64,000 nt of DNA from DASYXT01 sp035934555 (GTDB taxonomy: Bacteria; Verrucomicrobiota; Verrucomicrobiia; Limisphaerales; UBA8199). Position 1 is the first letter of the stretch, and every line of letters begins with the position of its first letter. A program made the position numbers and the translations under genes. Under the pieces are notes generated by a model. It was not told the DNA's origin. It saw only the letters and a program-made list of their open reading frames with translations, and ran no database searches. The DNA is taken from positions 1-64,000 of the forward strand of contig DASYXT010000127.1 of assembly GCA_035934555.1 (NCBI GenBank), given 5' to 3'. This document shows positions 1 to 7,735 of the stretch, one piece after another.

Positions 1-13
1 TTGCACCACAAAA

Positions 14-232
14 GTGGTTACGCAGAAAGACCGAAGGCTCCTGGGCGGCGGCATTCGCAAATACCGCAAACTTGCCGCATTAACTCAAGAGCAGCTTGCC
101 GAAAAAGTTGACCTTAACCCAGTGTACATGGGCCAAATCGAGCGTGGTTACAAAGTCCCGACCGTTGACGTGCTTTTAAGACTCTCCAAGGCAATGAAGG
201 TCCATTTACGCGACTTGGTTGCCGACCTCTGA
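14..232 (+). CDS. XRE-family HTH transcriptional regulator (possibly 5'-incomplete)
   Basis: A 72-residue protein that is almost wholly a Cro/C1-type helix-turn-helix. LTQEQLAEK forms the first helix of the motif and VYMGQIERGYKVPTVDVLL the recognition helix and following segment. Such proteins bind operator DNA as dimers, often as autoregulators of accessory loci. A GTG at 14 gives a normal start, but the frame stays open to the left edge, so the gene may begin outside the window and no ribosome site can be judged. It lies upstream of a RadC-type gene on the same strand, 460 bases away, so co-transcription is doubtful. Its target is unknown. Confidence 0.75.
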   Translation: MVTQKDRRLLGGGIRKYRKLAALTQEQLAEKVDLNPVYMGQIERGYKVPTVDVLLRLSKAMKVHLRDLVADL

Positions 233-693
233 GCCGTTTTCCGAGGAGCGGCCGAAGTTGCGTCTTTCCAAGAGGGCATTGGCGGACGATTTGGCCCTTC
301 ACAGTTCCCTCCGAAACCTCAACAAGTGGGCTCCCTAGCAGAGTAGTTTTCTCCCTGCCCCTTCAGAGCTTCCGGCCCACCACCTTACTCCGCGGACTAA
401 CACGCGAGACTAGCCGGATTTAAGTCACGTTTCAGTCGCCTTCAACAGGACTGAAAACCCCGCCCGATAACCCGATACCTGCAATTGATCAGTTGTGTTC
501 ATTCGCTTTCTTCGCCGCCCCCAGGCCTCATCGTCCTTTCGCCTGGTCTCTCCACCGGCTCGCTCCGGGGGGGTGCGCTCGGGTCCCCTCTGAAGCCTAC
601 GCCCCGGCGCAAGCCCCCCCTACGCTCGCCTCTCGGTGAAGAGACCAGGCGAAGGGCGACGAGGCAAACGGGAGCAGCAGAAAAAAAAAGCTC
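233..693. other. Non-coding stretch with a long GC-rich imperfect hairpin
   Basis: No gene is credible here. The 233-480 part shows nothing recognisable. Two open frames that overlap antiparallel at about 485-711 are by-products of a GC-rich inverted repeat, annotated separately, and have no family signature. Confidence 0.5.
525..665. repeat. Imperfect inverted repeat, about 26-bp arms
   Basis: Left arm 525-551 and right arm 640-665 are near-perfect reverse complements sharing the core GCCTGGTCTCT / AGAGACCAGGC. An inner pairing of a G-run followed by TGCG with CGCAAG plus a C-run extends the stem. The whole unit could fold as a hairpin of about 140 nt just upstream of the RadC-like gene at 694. 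It could be a miniature inverted-repeat element or a structured leader. No target-site duplication was established. Confidence 0.55.
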
Positions 694-1281
694 ATGAACA
701 AAAACAATCAAATCAATGAAGAGACCGGCTCAGGGCTCCAGGCTCCGGTAGTAGCAGAAAGACAACTGACCCCTGACCTGCCCGGGCTGGGAAGCTTGGT
801 TAAGCCGTTCCGGTTCTCATCGCAGCCCCATGAATACAAGGTTGTCTCCTTGCGCGAGTGTCCCACCCCCGAGAGCTTGCTCCTTTGTGATGTCCCGGAT
901 AAAGCCGCCCAGTACTGGCGCTTACACGTCCAGAGCAATCCTTATTTCAGCCCTGACGCCGAAACCTTTGTTGTCCTGCTGCTCAATACGCGCCGCCGAG
1001 TCAAAGGCCATCAGATTGTTTCCATTGGCACCCATGACACCATTCTGGTTCATCCCATGAGTGTGTTTAAACTGGCCATCGTCACCAATTCTGCCGCAAT
1101 CATTTTGGCCCACAATCATCCCAGCGGTGACTCCACCCCGTCTGATGCTGATATCAAAGTAACCCGAGACCTCATTCGCGCAGGCCAGCTTCTCAAAATT
1201 GAAGTCCTGGATCACGTCATCATGAGCGCGGGCAGTCCCGGCTTCTCATCCCTTCGCGCCTTGGGATACTTCTTTTCCTGA
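694..1281 (+). CDS. radC: RadC/JAB-domain protein
   Basis: A 195-residue protein with the MPN+/JAB fold of RadC proteins. The metal-binding JAMM signature is intact: the HNHPSGDSTPSDAD segment supplies two His and the Asp, with an upstream Glu candidate in the DAETFVVLLLN strand. The N-terminal 60 residues replace the helix-hairpin-helix domain of full-length RadC (about 220 residues), so this is the short form common on mobile elements and prophages. Despite the historical name, a DNA-repair role is unproven, and a metal-dependent hydrolase role is inferred from the fold. It starts at an ATG just after the long hairpin at 525-665. An 11-bp direct repeat ATGGCTAACAA (1281-1291 and 1293-1303) abuts its stop codon. 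Confidence 0.85.
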   Translation: MNKNNQINEETGSGLQAPVVAERQLTPDLPGLGSLVKPFRFSSQPHEYKVVSLRECPTPESLLLCDVPDKAAQYWRLHVQSNPYFSPDAETFVVLLLNTRRRVKGHQIVSIGTHDTILVHPMSVFKLAIVTNSAAIILAHNHPSGDSTPSDADIKVTRDLIRAGQLLKIEVLDHVIMSAGSPGFSSLRALGYFFS

Positions 1282-1421
1282 TGGCTAACAAAATGGCTAA
1301 CAATTTATGATGAAACCATCCGTTCCAATAGTGGAACAACCTGCTTGAATACCCAGAAAAACCAGCTATTTTTGAACTTGAAATCGCGCCTACCTTGTCC
1401 AAGGCTGACCGTGGGCTGGAG

Positions 1422-1520
1422 AAAGCGGCAGAGGGCTGCCGCAGTCCACGATGCTGGCGCGATGTTTCGCAGGCTGCTCCTTCCGCGAGGTTTTGGACTG
1501 CGGCGGCCCTCTGCCGCTTT
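1422..1520. repeat. REP/BIME-like paired palindromes (copy A)
   Basis: Two inverted REP-like units, 1422-1461 and 1484-1520. Each carries its own small palindrome of the form GCGGCAG-AGG-GCTGCCGC followed by CAGTCCA (or its complement). Together they make a larger inverted repeat beginning AAAGCGGCAGAGGGC and ending with its complement. A second, differently oriented pair of the same family lies at 49893-50021, so this is a dispersed repeat family. It sits between radC and the glycosyltransferase gene. Confidence 0.8.
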
Positions 1521-1571
1521 GCGTTTTGCCGCTAGACGAAAACCGTTTCCCCAGTCCAGACTCCCGCGGTG

Positions 1572-2564
1572 ATGCCGGCCGACGGGCGCATTCTACTCAT
1601 ACGACTCGGTGGACTGGGCGACGTGGTATTCACGTTGCCCGCGGTGCAGGCGTTGCGCGCGGCGTTTCCACAGGCGCAGATGGATTTCCTCGTGGACAAG
1701 AAATTCGCCTCGTTGTTGGAGGGGTTTCCCGGAATCCAGAATGTTCTGACTTTGGATCGGGCGGGTTGCAAACGGCTGAACCCGCGGGCGCTGCTGCTGG
1801 AGACGGTGTCATTATTGTGGCGCTTGAGGCGGCGACGATTCGGATTGGTGGTGGATTTTCAAGGTTTTGGCGAGACCGGGTGGATAAGCTGGTGGACACG
1901 CGCGCCGGAACGCTGGGGCAGCGTCTATCGACCAGCGCGGGCTTGGGCCTACACACGCCCGGTGCGGCGCAACCCGGCCCTGCACCCGGTGGAGTACGAC
2001 CTGGATGTAATTCAGGCCGGGGGCGTGCAACCCGCGCAACAAGCGGCCCATTTTGCTCTACCGCAAAGAGCAGCCGGACAAGCGCGCGACTGGTTGCGCC
2101 AGCACTCACTGGATGCCGAACGCCCTACCCTGCTGCTCCATCCTTTCACCAGCAGCTCGCATAAGAATTGGGGAGTGGATTCATATCTGGCGCTGGCCCG
2201 GCTGGCACGCCAGCAGGGAGTGCAGGTCGTATTCAGCGGCGGCCCGGCCGAACGCGCGGCACTGGCGCCGGCGAGCGAGGCAGGATTTGCCGTGGCAGCG
2301 GGAGCGCCGCTGCTGGTGAGCGTGGGACTGGCCAACCTGGCGACGTTGCTGGCAGGCGGTGATACCGGGCTGTTGCACGTCGCGGTGGCGATGGGCAAAC
2401 GGGTGCTCATGCTGATGGGTTCACTGGAACCGGGGGCTTGTCATCCGTATGGCCATCGGGATTGGGCGCTGGTGCCGGCAGCGGGTCTGCCGGTGACCTC
2501 GATTCCGGTGCAAAGGGTGTGGGAAAACTGCAGCAGAGTTTTTGGTCAGAAAAAAGACGAATAA
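1572..2564 (+). CDS. Glycosyltransferase family 9 (heptosyltransferase-like)
   Basis: A GT9/GT-B-fold protein of about 330 residues related to the ADP-heptose:LPS heptosyltransferases WaaC/WaaF/WaaQ. The N-terminal ILLIRLGGLGDVVFTLPA segment is the family signature. The C-terminal half has the nucleotide-sugar site (LLHPFTSSSHKNW, then GGDTGLLHVAVAMGKRVLML). It would add a sugar, classically heptose, to the lipopolysaccharide core on the cytoplasmic side of the inner membrane. ATG 1572 is preferred over the adjacent GTG at 1569. It runs convergently into the dTDP-rhamnose genes with a 13-base gap, consistent with a cell-surface polysaccharide locus. Sugar specificity cannot be read from sequence. 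Confidence 0.85.
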   Translation: MPADGRILLIRLGGLGDVVFTLPAVQALRAAFPQAQMDFLVDKKFASLLEGFPGIQNVLTLDRAGCKRLNPRALLLETVSLLWRLRRRRFGLVVDFQGFGETGWISWWTRAPERWGSVYRPARAWAYTRPVRRNPALHPVEYDLDVIQAGGVQPAQQAAHFALPQRAAGQARDWLRQHSLDAERPTLLLHPFTSSSHKNWGVDSYLALARLARQQGVQVVFSGGPAERAALAPASEAGFAVAAGAPLLVSVGLANLATLLAGGDTGLLHVAVAMGKRVLMLMGSLEPGACHPYGHRDWALVPAAGLPVTSIPVQRVWENCSRVFGQKKDE

Positions 2565-2577
2565 CCTGATAGCACCA

Positions 2578-3594
2578 TTAACTCGGTTTGTTCAGCACAG
2601 TTGCCACCCAGGCCTGGTTATCCAGGTACCAGCGCACCGTCTCGCGGATGCCCTGCTCGAATTTGTGCGCGGGGACCCAGCCGAGCTCACGCTCAATCTT
2701 TGAGGCGTCGATGGCGTAACGGCGGTCGTGCCCGAGCCGATCTTTGACGAAAGTGATCAGCTTGCGTGAGCTGCCACCAAGCCGGGGCGCCATTTCGTCG
2801 ATCAAATCGCAGATGAGCTCGACAATGCGCAGGTTGGCCCATTCGTTGTGGCCGCCCACGTTGTAGGTTTCGCCCGGCTGTCCGCGGGTCAGCGCCTGCC
2901 AAAGCGCCTGGGCGTGATCGCGCACATACAACCAATCGCGCACGTTCATTCCGTCGCCGTAAACCGGCACCGGCTTGCGCGCCAGCACGCTTTGGATCAC
3001 CACCGGGATGAGCTTTTCCGGGAATTGAAACGGCCCGTAATTATTCGAGCAATTGGTGATCACCGCCGACAAACCATAGGTGTGGTGGTAAGCGCGCACG
3101 AGCAGGTCGCTGGAAGCTTTGCTGGCCGAGTAAGGCGAGTTCGGCGCGTAGGGGGTCGTCTCAGTGAATAAACCGGTCGGGCCGAGGCTGCCATAAACTT
3201 CATCGGTCGAAACGTGCAGGAAACGATGAGCCGTACTGGCGGCGGGCCACAGCGCGCGGCAAGCTTCGAGCAAATTGAAGGTGCCGACCACATTGGTGTG
3301 GATGAAATCGCCCGGACCGGTAATCGAGCGATCGACATGCGATTCGGCCGCCAGGTGCATGACCTGCGTGATGCCGTGGCGCTTGACGACTTCCAATACA
3401 GCGGCCTTGTCCCGCAAGTCCACCTTTTCGAAAACGTACTTGGGATGGCGCGCGACCGCTTCGAGATTGGCCAGATGCCCGGCGTAGGTGAGGCAATCCA
3501 GGTTCACCAGCCGCTGAATTTCCGGTTTATCGAGAATGTGGTGGATGAGGTTCGAGCCGATGAAGCCCGCGCCCCCGGTGACCAGTAGGTTCAT
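2578..3594 (-). CDS. rfbB: dTDP-glucose 4,6-dehydratase
   Basis: RmlB/RfbB converts dTDP-glucose to dTDP-4-keto-6-deoxyglucose, the second step of dTDP-L-rhamnose synthesis, using bound NAD+. The 338-residue extended-SDR protein has the Rossmann motif TGGAGFIG (residues 6-13), the STDE segment (129-132) carrying the catalytic acid, and the YSASK active site (Tyr155/Lys159). Length matches the family. It is the last gene of a four-gene minus-strand operon rfbA-rfbC-rfbD-rfbB, starting one base after the rfbD stop. Confidence 0.96.
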   Translation of the reverse strand: MNLLVTGGAGFIGSNLIHHILDKPEIQRLVNLDCLTYAGHLANLEAVARHPKYVFEKVDLRDKAAVLEVVKRHGITQVMHLAAESHVDRSITGPGDFIHTNVVGTFNLLEACRALWPAASTAHRFLHVSTDEVYGSLGPTGLFTETTPYAPNSPYSASKASSDLLVRAYHHTYGLSAVITNCSNNYGPFQFPEKLIPVVIQSVLARKPVPVYGDGMNVRDWLYVRDHAQALWQALTRGQPGETYNVGGHNEWANLRIVELICDLIDEMAPRLGGSSRKLITFVKDRLGHDRRYAIDASKIERELGWVPAHKFEQGIRETVRWYLDNQAWVATVLNKPS

Positions 3595-3595
3595 G

Positions 3596-4462
3596 TTAAC
3601 TTTCGCACACTAGTTTCAGGCTCTCGTCCCAGGCCGGCAACTGCAGCCCGAATACTCGCCGCATTTTTTCGCAGTTGAGCACGGAGAAAGCCGGACGCCG
3701 CGCCGGCAGCGGGTATTCGGTTGTGGTAATGGGCTCGACGAGCTGGCATTTCCTTTCCGGCAGGCGCTCGATGATGGCTTTGGCAAAACCATGCCAACTG
3801 GTCTGGCCCGCCGCCGCCAGGTGATACACTCCGGTGAGTGCTTCAGGCTCCGGCGCCCCCAGTGCCTGCTTCAATGCCAACGCAGTGCTCTCCGCAATCA
3901 AACGCGACCACGTCGGGCATCCCACCTGGTCGGCGACCACCCGCAATTTCTCACGTTCCCTCGCCAACCGCATCATCGTGAGCATGAAATTCTGGCCGCG
4001 CGCGCCATATACCCAGCACAAGCGAAAGATGAGGTGCGCGCCGCCGGCTTGTTGCACCGCGCGATCGCCTTCGAGCTTGGAACGGCCGTAGGCGCCCAGG
4101 GGGTTGGGGGCATCCTCTTCGACGTAGCCGGAACTCTTCGTACCGTCGAACACATAATCGGTCGAGTAATGGACCATTAGCGCGCGAAGCTTTTTGGCTT
4201 CCTCGGCGATGATGCCCGGCGCGACACCATTGATTTGGCGGCAACGCTCCAATTCGGTCTCGGCCTTATCGACCGCAGTGTAGGCTGCCGCATTGACCAC
4301 CACGTGAGGTTTGGTTTCCTGGAGCCACTTGCGGATGGAGGCGCCGTCAGTCAGGTCGATGTCAGGGTAATCAACGCTGACGATTTCTGCGAGCGGTGCG
4401 AGCGTCCGGCGCAATTCGTAGCCGACCTGCCCAATCTTGCCGATGATGAGAATTCGCGACAT
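3596..4462 (-). CDS. rfbD: dTDP-4-dehydrorhamnose reductase
   Basis: RmlD catalyses the final NAD(P)H-dependent reduction giving dTDP-L-rhamnose. The 288-residue protein has the nucleotide-binding GKIGQVG (residues 8-14), the STDYVFDG signature (100-107) and the YGRSK catalytic pair (Tyr125, Lys129). The Rossmann glycine motif reads GKIGQVG where GxxGQLG is usual, a conservative change. It lies between rfbC and rfbB with 1- and 10-base gaps, so the four genes are almost certainly one transcript. Confidence 0.96.
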   Translation of the reverse strand: MSRILIIGKIGQVGYELRRTLAPLAEIVSVDYPDIDLTDGASIRKWLQETKPHVVVNAAAYTAVDKAETELERCRQINGVAPGIIAEEAKKLRALMVHYSTDYVFDGTKSSGYVEEDAPNPLGAYGRSKLEGDRAVQQAGGAHLIFRLCWVYGARGQNFMLTMMRLAREREKLRVVADQVGCPTWSRLIAESTALALKQALGAPEPEALTGVYHLAAAGQTSWHGFAKAIIERLPERKCQLVEPITTTEYPLPARRPAFSVLNCEKMRRVFGLQLPAWDESLKLVCES

Positions 4463-4472
4463 GGCGAGTGGT

Positions 4473-5039
4473 TCAGGGGAAGAGCCGTTCGGGTGGAATG
4501 TCCTTTAATAGAAGTCCCTGGTTGTCTTTATCGGACAGGGTTGGCTGGGCCAGGGGCCAGGCGATGTTCAACGCCGGATCGTTCCAAAGCACGGTCAGTT
4601 CATCTTTGGGCGAGTAGTACTCCGTGCACTTGTAGTGGAACAGAGCGGTGTCGCTCAGCACGGCAAAGCCGTGAGCGAATCCCGGCGGGATGAAGAACTG
4701 GCGGCGGTTTTGCTCCGAGAGATTCAGGCCGTGCCAGCGGCCGAAGGTCTTGGAGGAACGGCGCAGGTCCACTGCCACATCGAACACTTCGCCCTGGAGC
4801 ACCGACACCAGCTTGCCTTGCGAAGATGGATTCTGGAAATGCAGGCCACGAAGCGCGCCGCGGCGCGAAAAGGAGATATTGTCCTGGACGAATCCGGGCG
4901 GCACGCCGGCTTCCTGATAACGGCGGTGGTTCCAGGTCTCCATGAAAAAGCCGCGCGGATCGCCGAACACCTTCGGTTCGATGATCAGCAGGCCCTCGAG
5001 CTCGACGCGAATGATGTTCACAGGTGTGGCGGTACTCAA
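4473..5039 (-). CDS. rfbC: dTDP-4-dehydrorhamnose 3,5-epimerase
   Basis: RmlC epimerises C3 and C5 of dTDP-4-keto-6-deoxyglucose. The 188-residue cupin has the catalytic His67 in RGLHFQ and the conserved Tyr pair in CTEYYSP (141-142). The IPPGFAHGF segment is the usual cupin strand. Length is typical. Its start codon overlaps the rfbA stop by four bases (ATGA), implying translational coupling. Confidence 0.96.
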   Translation of the reverse strand: MSTATPVNIIRVELEGLLIIEPKVFGDPRGFFMETWNHRRYQEAGVPPGFVQDNISFSRRGALRGLHFQNPSSQGKLVSVLQGEVFDVAVDLRRSSKTFGRWHGLNLSEQNRRQFFIPPGFAHGFAVLSDTALFHYKCTEYYSPKDELTVLWNDPALNIAWPLAQPTLSDKDNQGLLLKDIPPERLFP

Positions 5040-5917
5040 CGGCCCAGGCGGCGCGCCTCGGCAATCACTTCTTTATCCAGGTACTCGCGGTATTCGCATT
5101 TGGGCATGCGCCCCGCCAGCGTTTCCAATTGCGCCAGCGTCAGGAACCCGCGCCGGAACGCCGCTTCTTCCGGGCAGCCAATCTTCATCCCCTGGCGTTT
5201 CTCGATGGTCTGCACGTAAGCCGAGGCTTCATGCAAGCTGCTGCTGGTGCCGGCGTCCAGCCAGGCGAACCCGCGGCTAAGCCGATACACGCGCAATTTG
5301 CCGCGGCGCATGTACTCGACGTTTACATCGGTAATCTCCAACTCGCCGCGCGCCGAGGGTTTAAGATTGCGCGTAATGGTCACCACTTCGTTGTCGAAAA
5401 TGTACAAGCCAGGCACGGCGTAGTTGCTCTTGGGCTGCCGCGGTTTTTCTTCAATCGAGATGGCGTGGCCCTGGGCATCGAACGCCACGACACCGTAGCG
5501 CTCGGGGTCGTGGACGTGGTAACCGAAGATCGTGGCTCCCTCCTTAAAGTCGGCGAACGCTTTGAGGAAAGTGTCGGCGCCGTAGAACACATTGTCTCCC
5601 AGGATGAGCGTGACCGGGTCACGGCCAATGAAGCTTTCGGCGATGAGAAAGGCCTGGGCAATGCCCTCGGGCCGGGCCTGCTCCCGATAATCAATGGTCA
5701 GCCCCCAAGCACTGCCGTCCCCCAGCAGTTGCCGGAACCGCGGCAGGTCCTGTGGCGTGGAAATCAGGCACAACTCCCGGATGCCCCCTTCGATCAGCGT
5801 CGTGAGGGGATAATAGATCATGGGTTTATCGTAAACCGGCTGAAGCTGTTTGCTCGCCACCAGCGTCAGCGGAAATAATCGGGAGCCGGCGCCACCGGCC
5901 AGGATTATGCCTTTCAT
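5036..5917 (-). CDS. rfbA: Glucose-1-phosphate thymidylyltransferase
   Basis: RmlA makes dTDP-glucose from dTTP and glucose-1-phosphate, the first committed and feedback-inhibited step of the rhamnose pathway. With the start placed at 5917 the protein is 293 residues, the normal size, and begins MKGIILAGGAGSRLFPLT, the nucleotidyltransferase signature directly at the N-terminus. A longer frame reaching 6010 would add 31 residues unlike the family. DNVFYG and EEKP motifs are present. First gene of the rfbACDB operon, 64 bases after the upstream sugar-isomerase gene, so the catabolic cluster and the rhamnose operon may share transcription. Confidence 0.96.
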   Translation of the reverse strand: MKGIILAGGAGSRLFPLTLVASKQLQPVYDKPMIYYPLTTLIEGGIRELCLISTPQDLPRFRQLLGDGSAWGLTIDYREQARPEGIAQAFLIAESFIGRDPVTLILGDNVFYGADTFLKAFADFKEGATIFGYHVHDPERYGVVAFDAQGHAISIEEKPRQPKSNYAVPGLYIFDNEVVTITRNLKPSARGELEITDVNVEYMRRGKLRVYRLSRGFAWLDAGTSSSLHEASAYVQTIEKRQGMKIGCPEEAAFRRGFLTLAQLETLAGRMPKCEYREYLDKEVIAEARRLGR

Positions 5918-5981
5918 GCGGGCCGGAAGATACGGAAGGGGCGCGGCAATGCAAAGGAGGAAAGGAAGCGAGTTCGAAACT

Positions 5982-6848
5982 TCAGTCCCGCTGCCTTCCC
6001 GTTCGATCAAATCCCATCTCTATAGCTACCCCCTGCAAATGGCGAATGGATCTGTCCGCCTGTTCGACCGTGCCGCACTCGACCGAGAATACAATCTCCC
6101 TTGGACAGTGCTGGCGCACGATGCGCATCACTTTAGCCCAGTCAATCAGACCGTCACCGCAGGCACAACCGACCGGCGTGCCGGTGACCTTGCCGCGTTC
6201 GGAACCGGATTGCTGGACCGAAATGTCCTTGGCATGCAGGTGGACCAGGCGGCGGGCGACGCGCCGCAGCCACGCATAGGGGTCCTGCCCGCAAATGAAC
6301 GCGTTGCCGGTATCGAAGTTGATGCCAAGGCTGCTGCTCTTGACCAGTTTTTGGATGCGATCCAGCCCCTCCGGCCGGCGGCTGTACTGCTGGTGACATT
6401 CCAGCCCGATGAGAATGCCGCGTGGTTCTGCGACTTTCGCCGCTTCCATCAGCGTGTAGCGCATCAGGACAAAATCCTCGGCCTCAGTTGTCCAGGCGGG
6501 TTTTGGCCCTTCATCCGTATTGACCACGGGCGCGCCGCATTCGGCGGCGAAACGAATCGCTTGCTTCAGATACTCCGTGCCAATCTCGGGCTTGCACAGG
6601 GGCGTATGCGAGGAAAGCCCGGACAGGCTGACTCGTGCCTTCTCACAGGCGCGGCGCACGCGCAGCGGATCATCGAGCATCGAAACGCTGTGGAAGTAGC
6701 CGGCTTCGCTGAGCAACTCGCGGCCCCAGTGGACCATCGGTTCAACATGGGTGTAGCCGAGGGCGGCAGCCTTTTCGACTCCCCACTCGAACGGCTTGTC
6801 GTGGTGACGGACGAACTCAAGGTTAATACCGAAATGGATGGCGGGCAT
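5982..6848 (-). CDS. Sugar phosphate isomerase/epimerase (AP endonuclease 2-type TIM barrel)
   Basis: A protein of about 288 residues with the xylose-isomerase-like TIM-barrel fold of the IolE/IolH-type isomerases: GINLEFVRHHDKP at the start, LIGLECHQQYSRRP, GINFDTGNAFICGQDPYAW, HLHAKDIS and FSVECG with the expected metal-binding Glu/Asp/His. Start taken at ATG 6848 (MPAIHFG), because the longer frame overlaps the neighbouring gene. It ends a minus-strand set of Gfo/Idh oxidoreductase, ThuA-like protein and this isomerase, a combination typical of sugar or inositol-type catabolism in this phylum. Substrate unknown. Confidence 0.85.
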   Translation of the reverse strand: MPAIHFGINLEFVRHHDKPFEWGVEKAAALGYTHVEPMVHWGRELLSEAGYFHSVSMLDDPLRVRRACEKARVSLSGLSSHTPLCKPEIGTEYLKQAIRFAAECGAPVVNTDEGPKPAWTTEAEDFVLMRYTLMEAAKVAEPRGILIGLECHQQYSRRPEGLDRIQKLVKSSSLGINFDTGNAFICGQDPYAWLRRVARRLVHLHAKDISVQQSGSERGKVTGTPVGCACGDGLIDWAKVMRIVRQHCPREIVFSVECGTVEQADRSIRHLQGVAIEMGFDRTGRQRD

Positions 6849-6876
6849 ATGACTGGTTTGGGTTTTTAGCGCGCTA

Positions 6877-7722
6877 TCAAGGCGTCGAGGGTGCAGTCGC
6901 GGTCGGAGCCAGCCCTGCGGCCCAGGCACAACCGCGTCGATACAGCTCTTGCACCGCAGGTACACTCAAGGCTTTAACGTCGTGCCCCAGCACGCAATGG
7001 AACGTCCGCCCGTTTCCGTAATGCGTCACAAAAGCGATCGGGTAGTATTGGCCATCGACAGAGGATTTGGCCCGCGCCACAACTTCGATCGGAGCGGTTC
7101 CTTCCAGGCATGTGTACAGTTCGTCATTGGTATCAAAATCCTGCAGGCCGCGCACGATGGCATGCTGCGGCTGGCACAATTCGACCCGGAACGGACCATA
7201 AGGATCATGCTGGCGCTTGCCCGGCCCAGGCTCGCTGCCAAACCAAATCCGGCCGGCGAGCTTTTCGAATTCAGGCCATTCACCATGCCATGCGCCGCAG
7301 GCAAAATGCACTAAGGCCAGCCCCTTGCCGTGTTCGACAAAGCGGCGCAAACGTTCGCGCGCAGCTTGACCCGGGCCGGCCTGTTGCCAATTTTGGAAAT
7401 GCAGCAGCACCAGGTCATAATTGTCCAAAGCCGGGGAGTCCAGAAAGCGTGGATCCTCAATGCTCGCCACCTCCAACCGTTTGTCCTGACGCAACGCCTG
7501 GACCAGCACCGGCGTGGTTTGGCGCCAGAGATGGCCCGGATAATCCATGCCCGTCACGAGCAGAATCCGAGCCCGTTGTGGCGAGCCGTCGTCTGCCGAC
7601 ACGAGGTTGAAACTTGCCAGGCTCAAGCCCAGCGCCAAAACAGGCGCGATTCTCGCTCCGCTTAATAAACGAAAGGCAAGGCCGCGCCGCAGCCAAACCG
7701 GAAAGCGCTTTGCCGGGTTCAT
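6877..7722 (-). CDS. Secreted ThuA-like domain protein
   Basis: A 281-residue protein with an N-terminal signal/transmembrane segment (ARIAPVLALGLSLASFNLVSA) followed by a ThuA-like class-I glutamine-amidotransferase fold: ARILLVTGMDYPGHLWRQT, YDLVLLHFQNW, LVHFACGAW and FVTHYGNGRTFHCVLGHD. ThuA proteins are linked to oxidation of trehalose-like sugars and usually lack the amidotransferase triad. Start at 7722 is supported by a GGAGGG ribosome site just upstream and avoids overlap with the preceding gene. It sits between a Gfo/Idh dehydrogenase and a sugar isomerase. Confidence 0.85.
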   Translation of the reverse strand: MNPAKRFPVWLRRGLAFRLLSGARIAPVLALGLSLASFNLVSADDGSPQRARILLVTGMDYPGHLWRQTTPVLVQALRQDKRLEVASIEDPRFLDSPALDNYDLVLLHFQNWQQAGPGQAARERLRRFVEHGKGLALVHFACGAWHGEWPEFEKLAGRIWFGSEPGPGKRQHDPYGPFRVELCQPQHAIVRGLQDFDTNDELYTCLEGTAPIEVVARAKSSVDGQYYPIAFVTHYGNGRTFHCVLGHDVKALSVPAVQELYRRGCAWAAGLAPTATAPSTP

Positions 7723-7735
7723 CGGTTTCCCTCCT

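Noticed and set aside
485..711. Two short antiparallel open frames
   Set aside because: Both are translations of the GC-rich inverted repeat; low complexity and no relatives.
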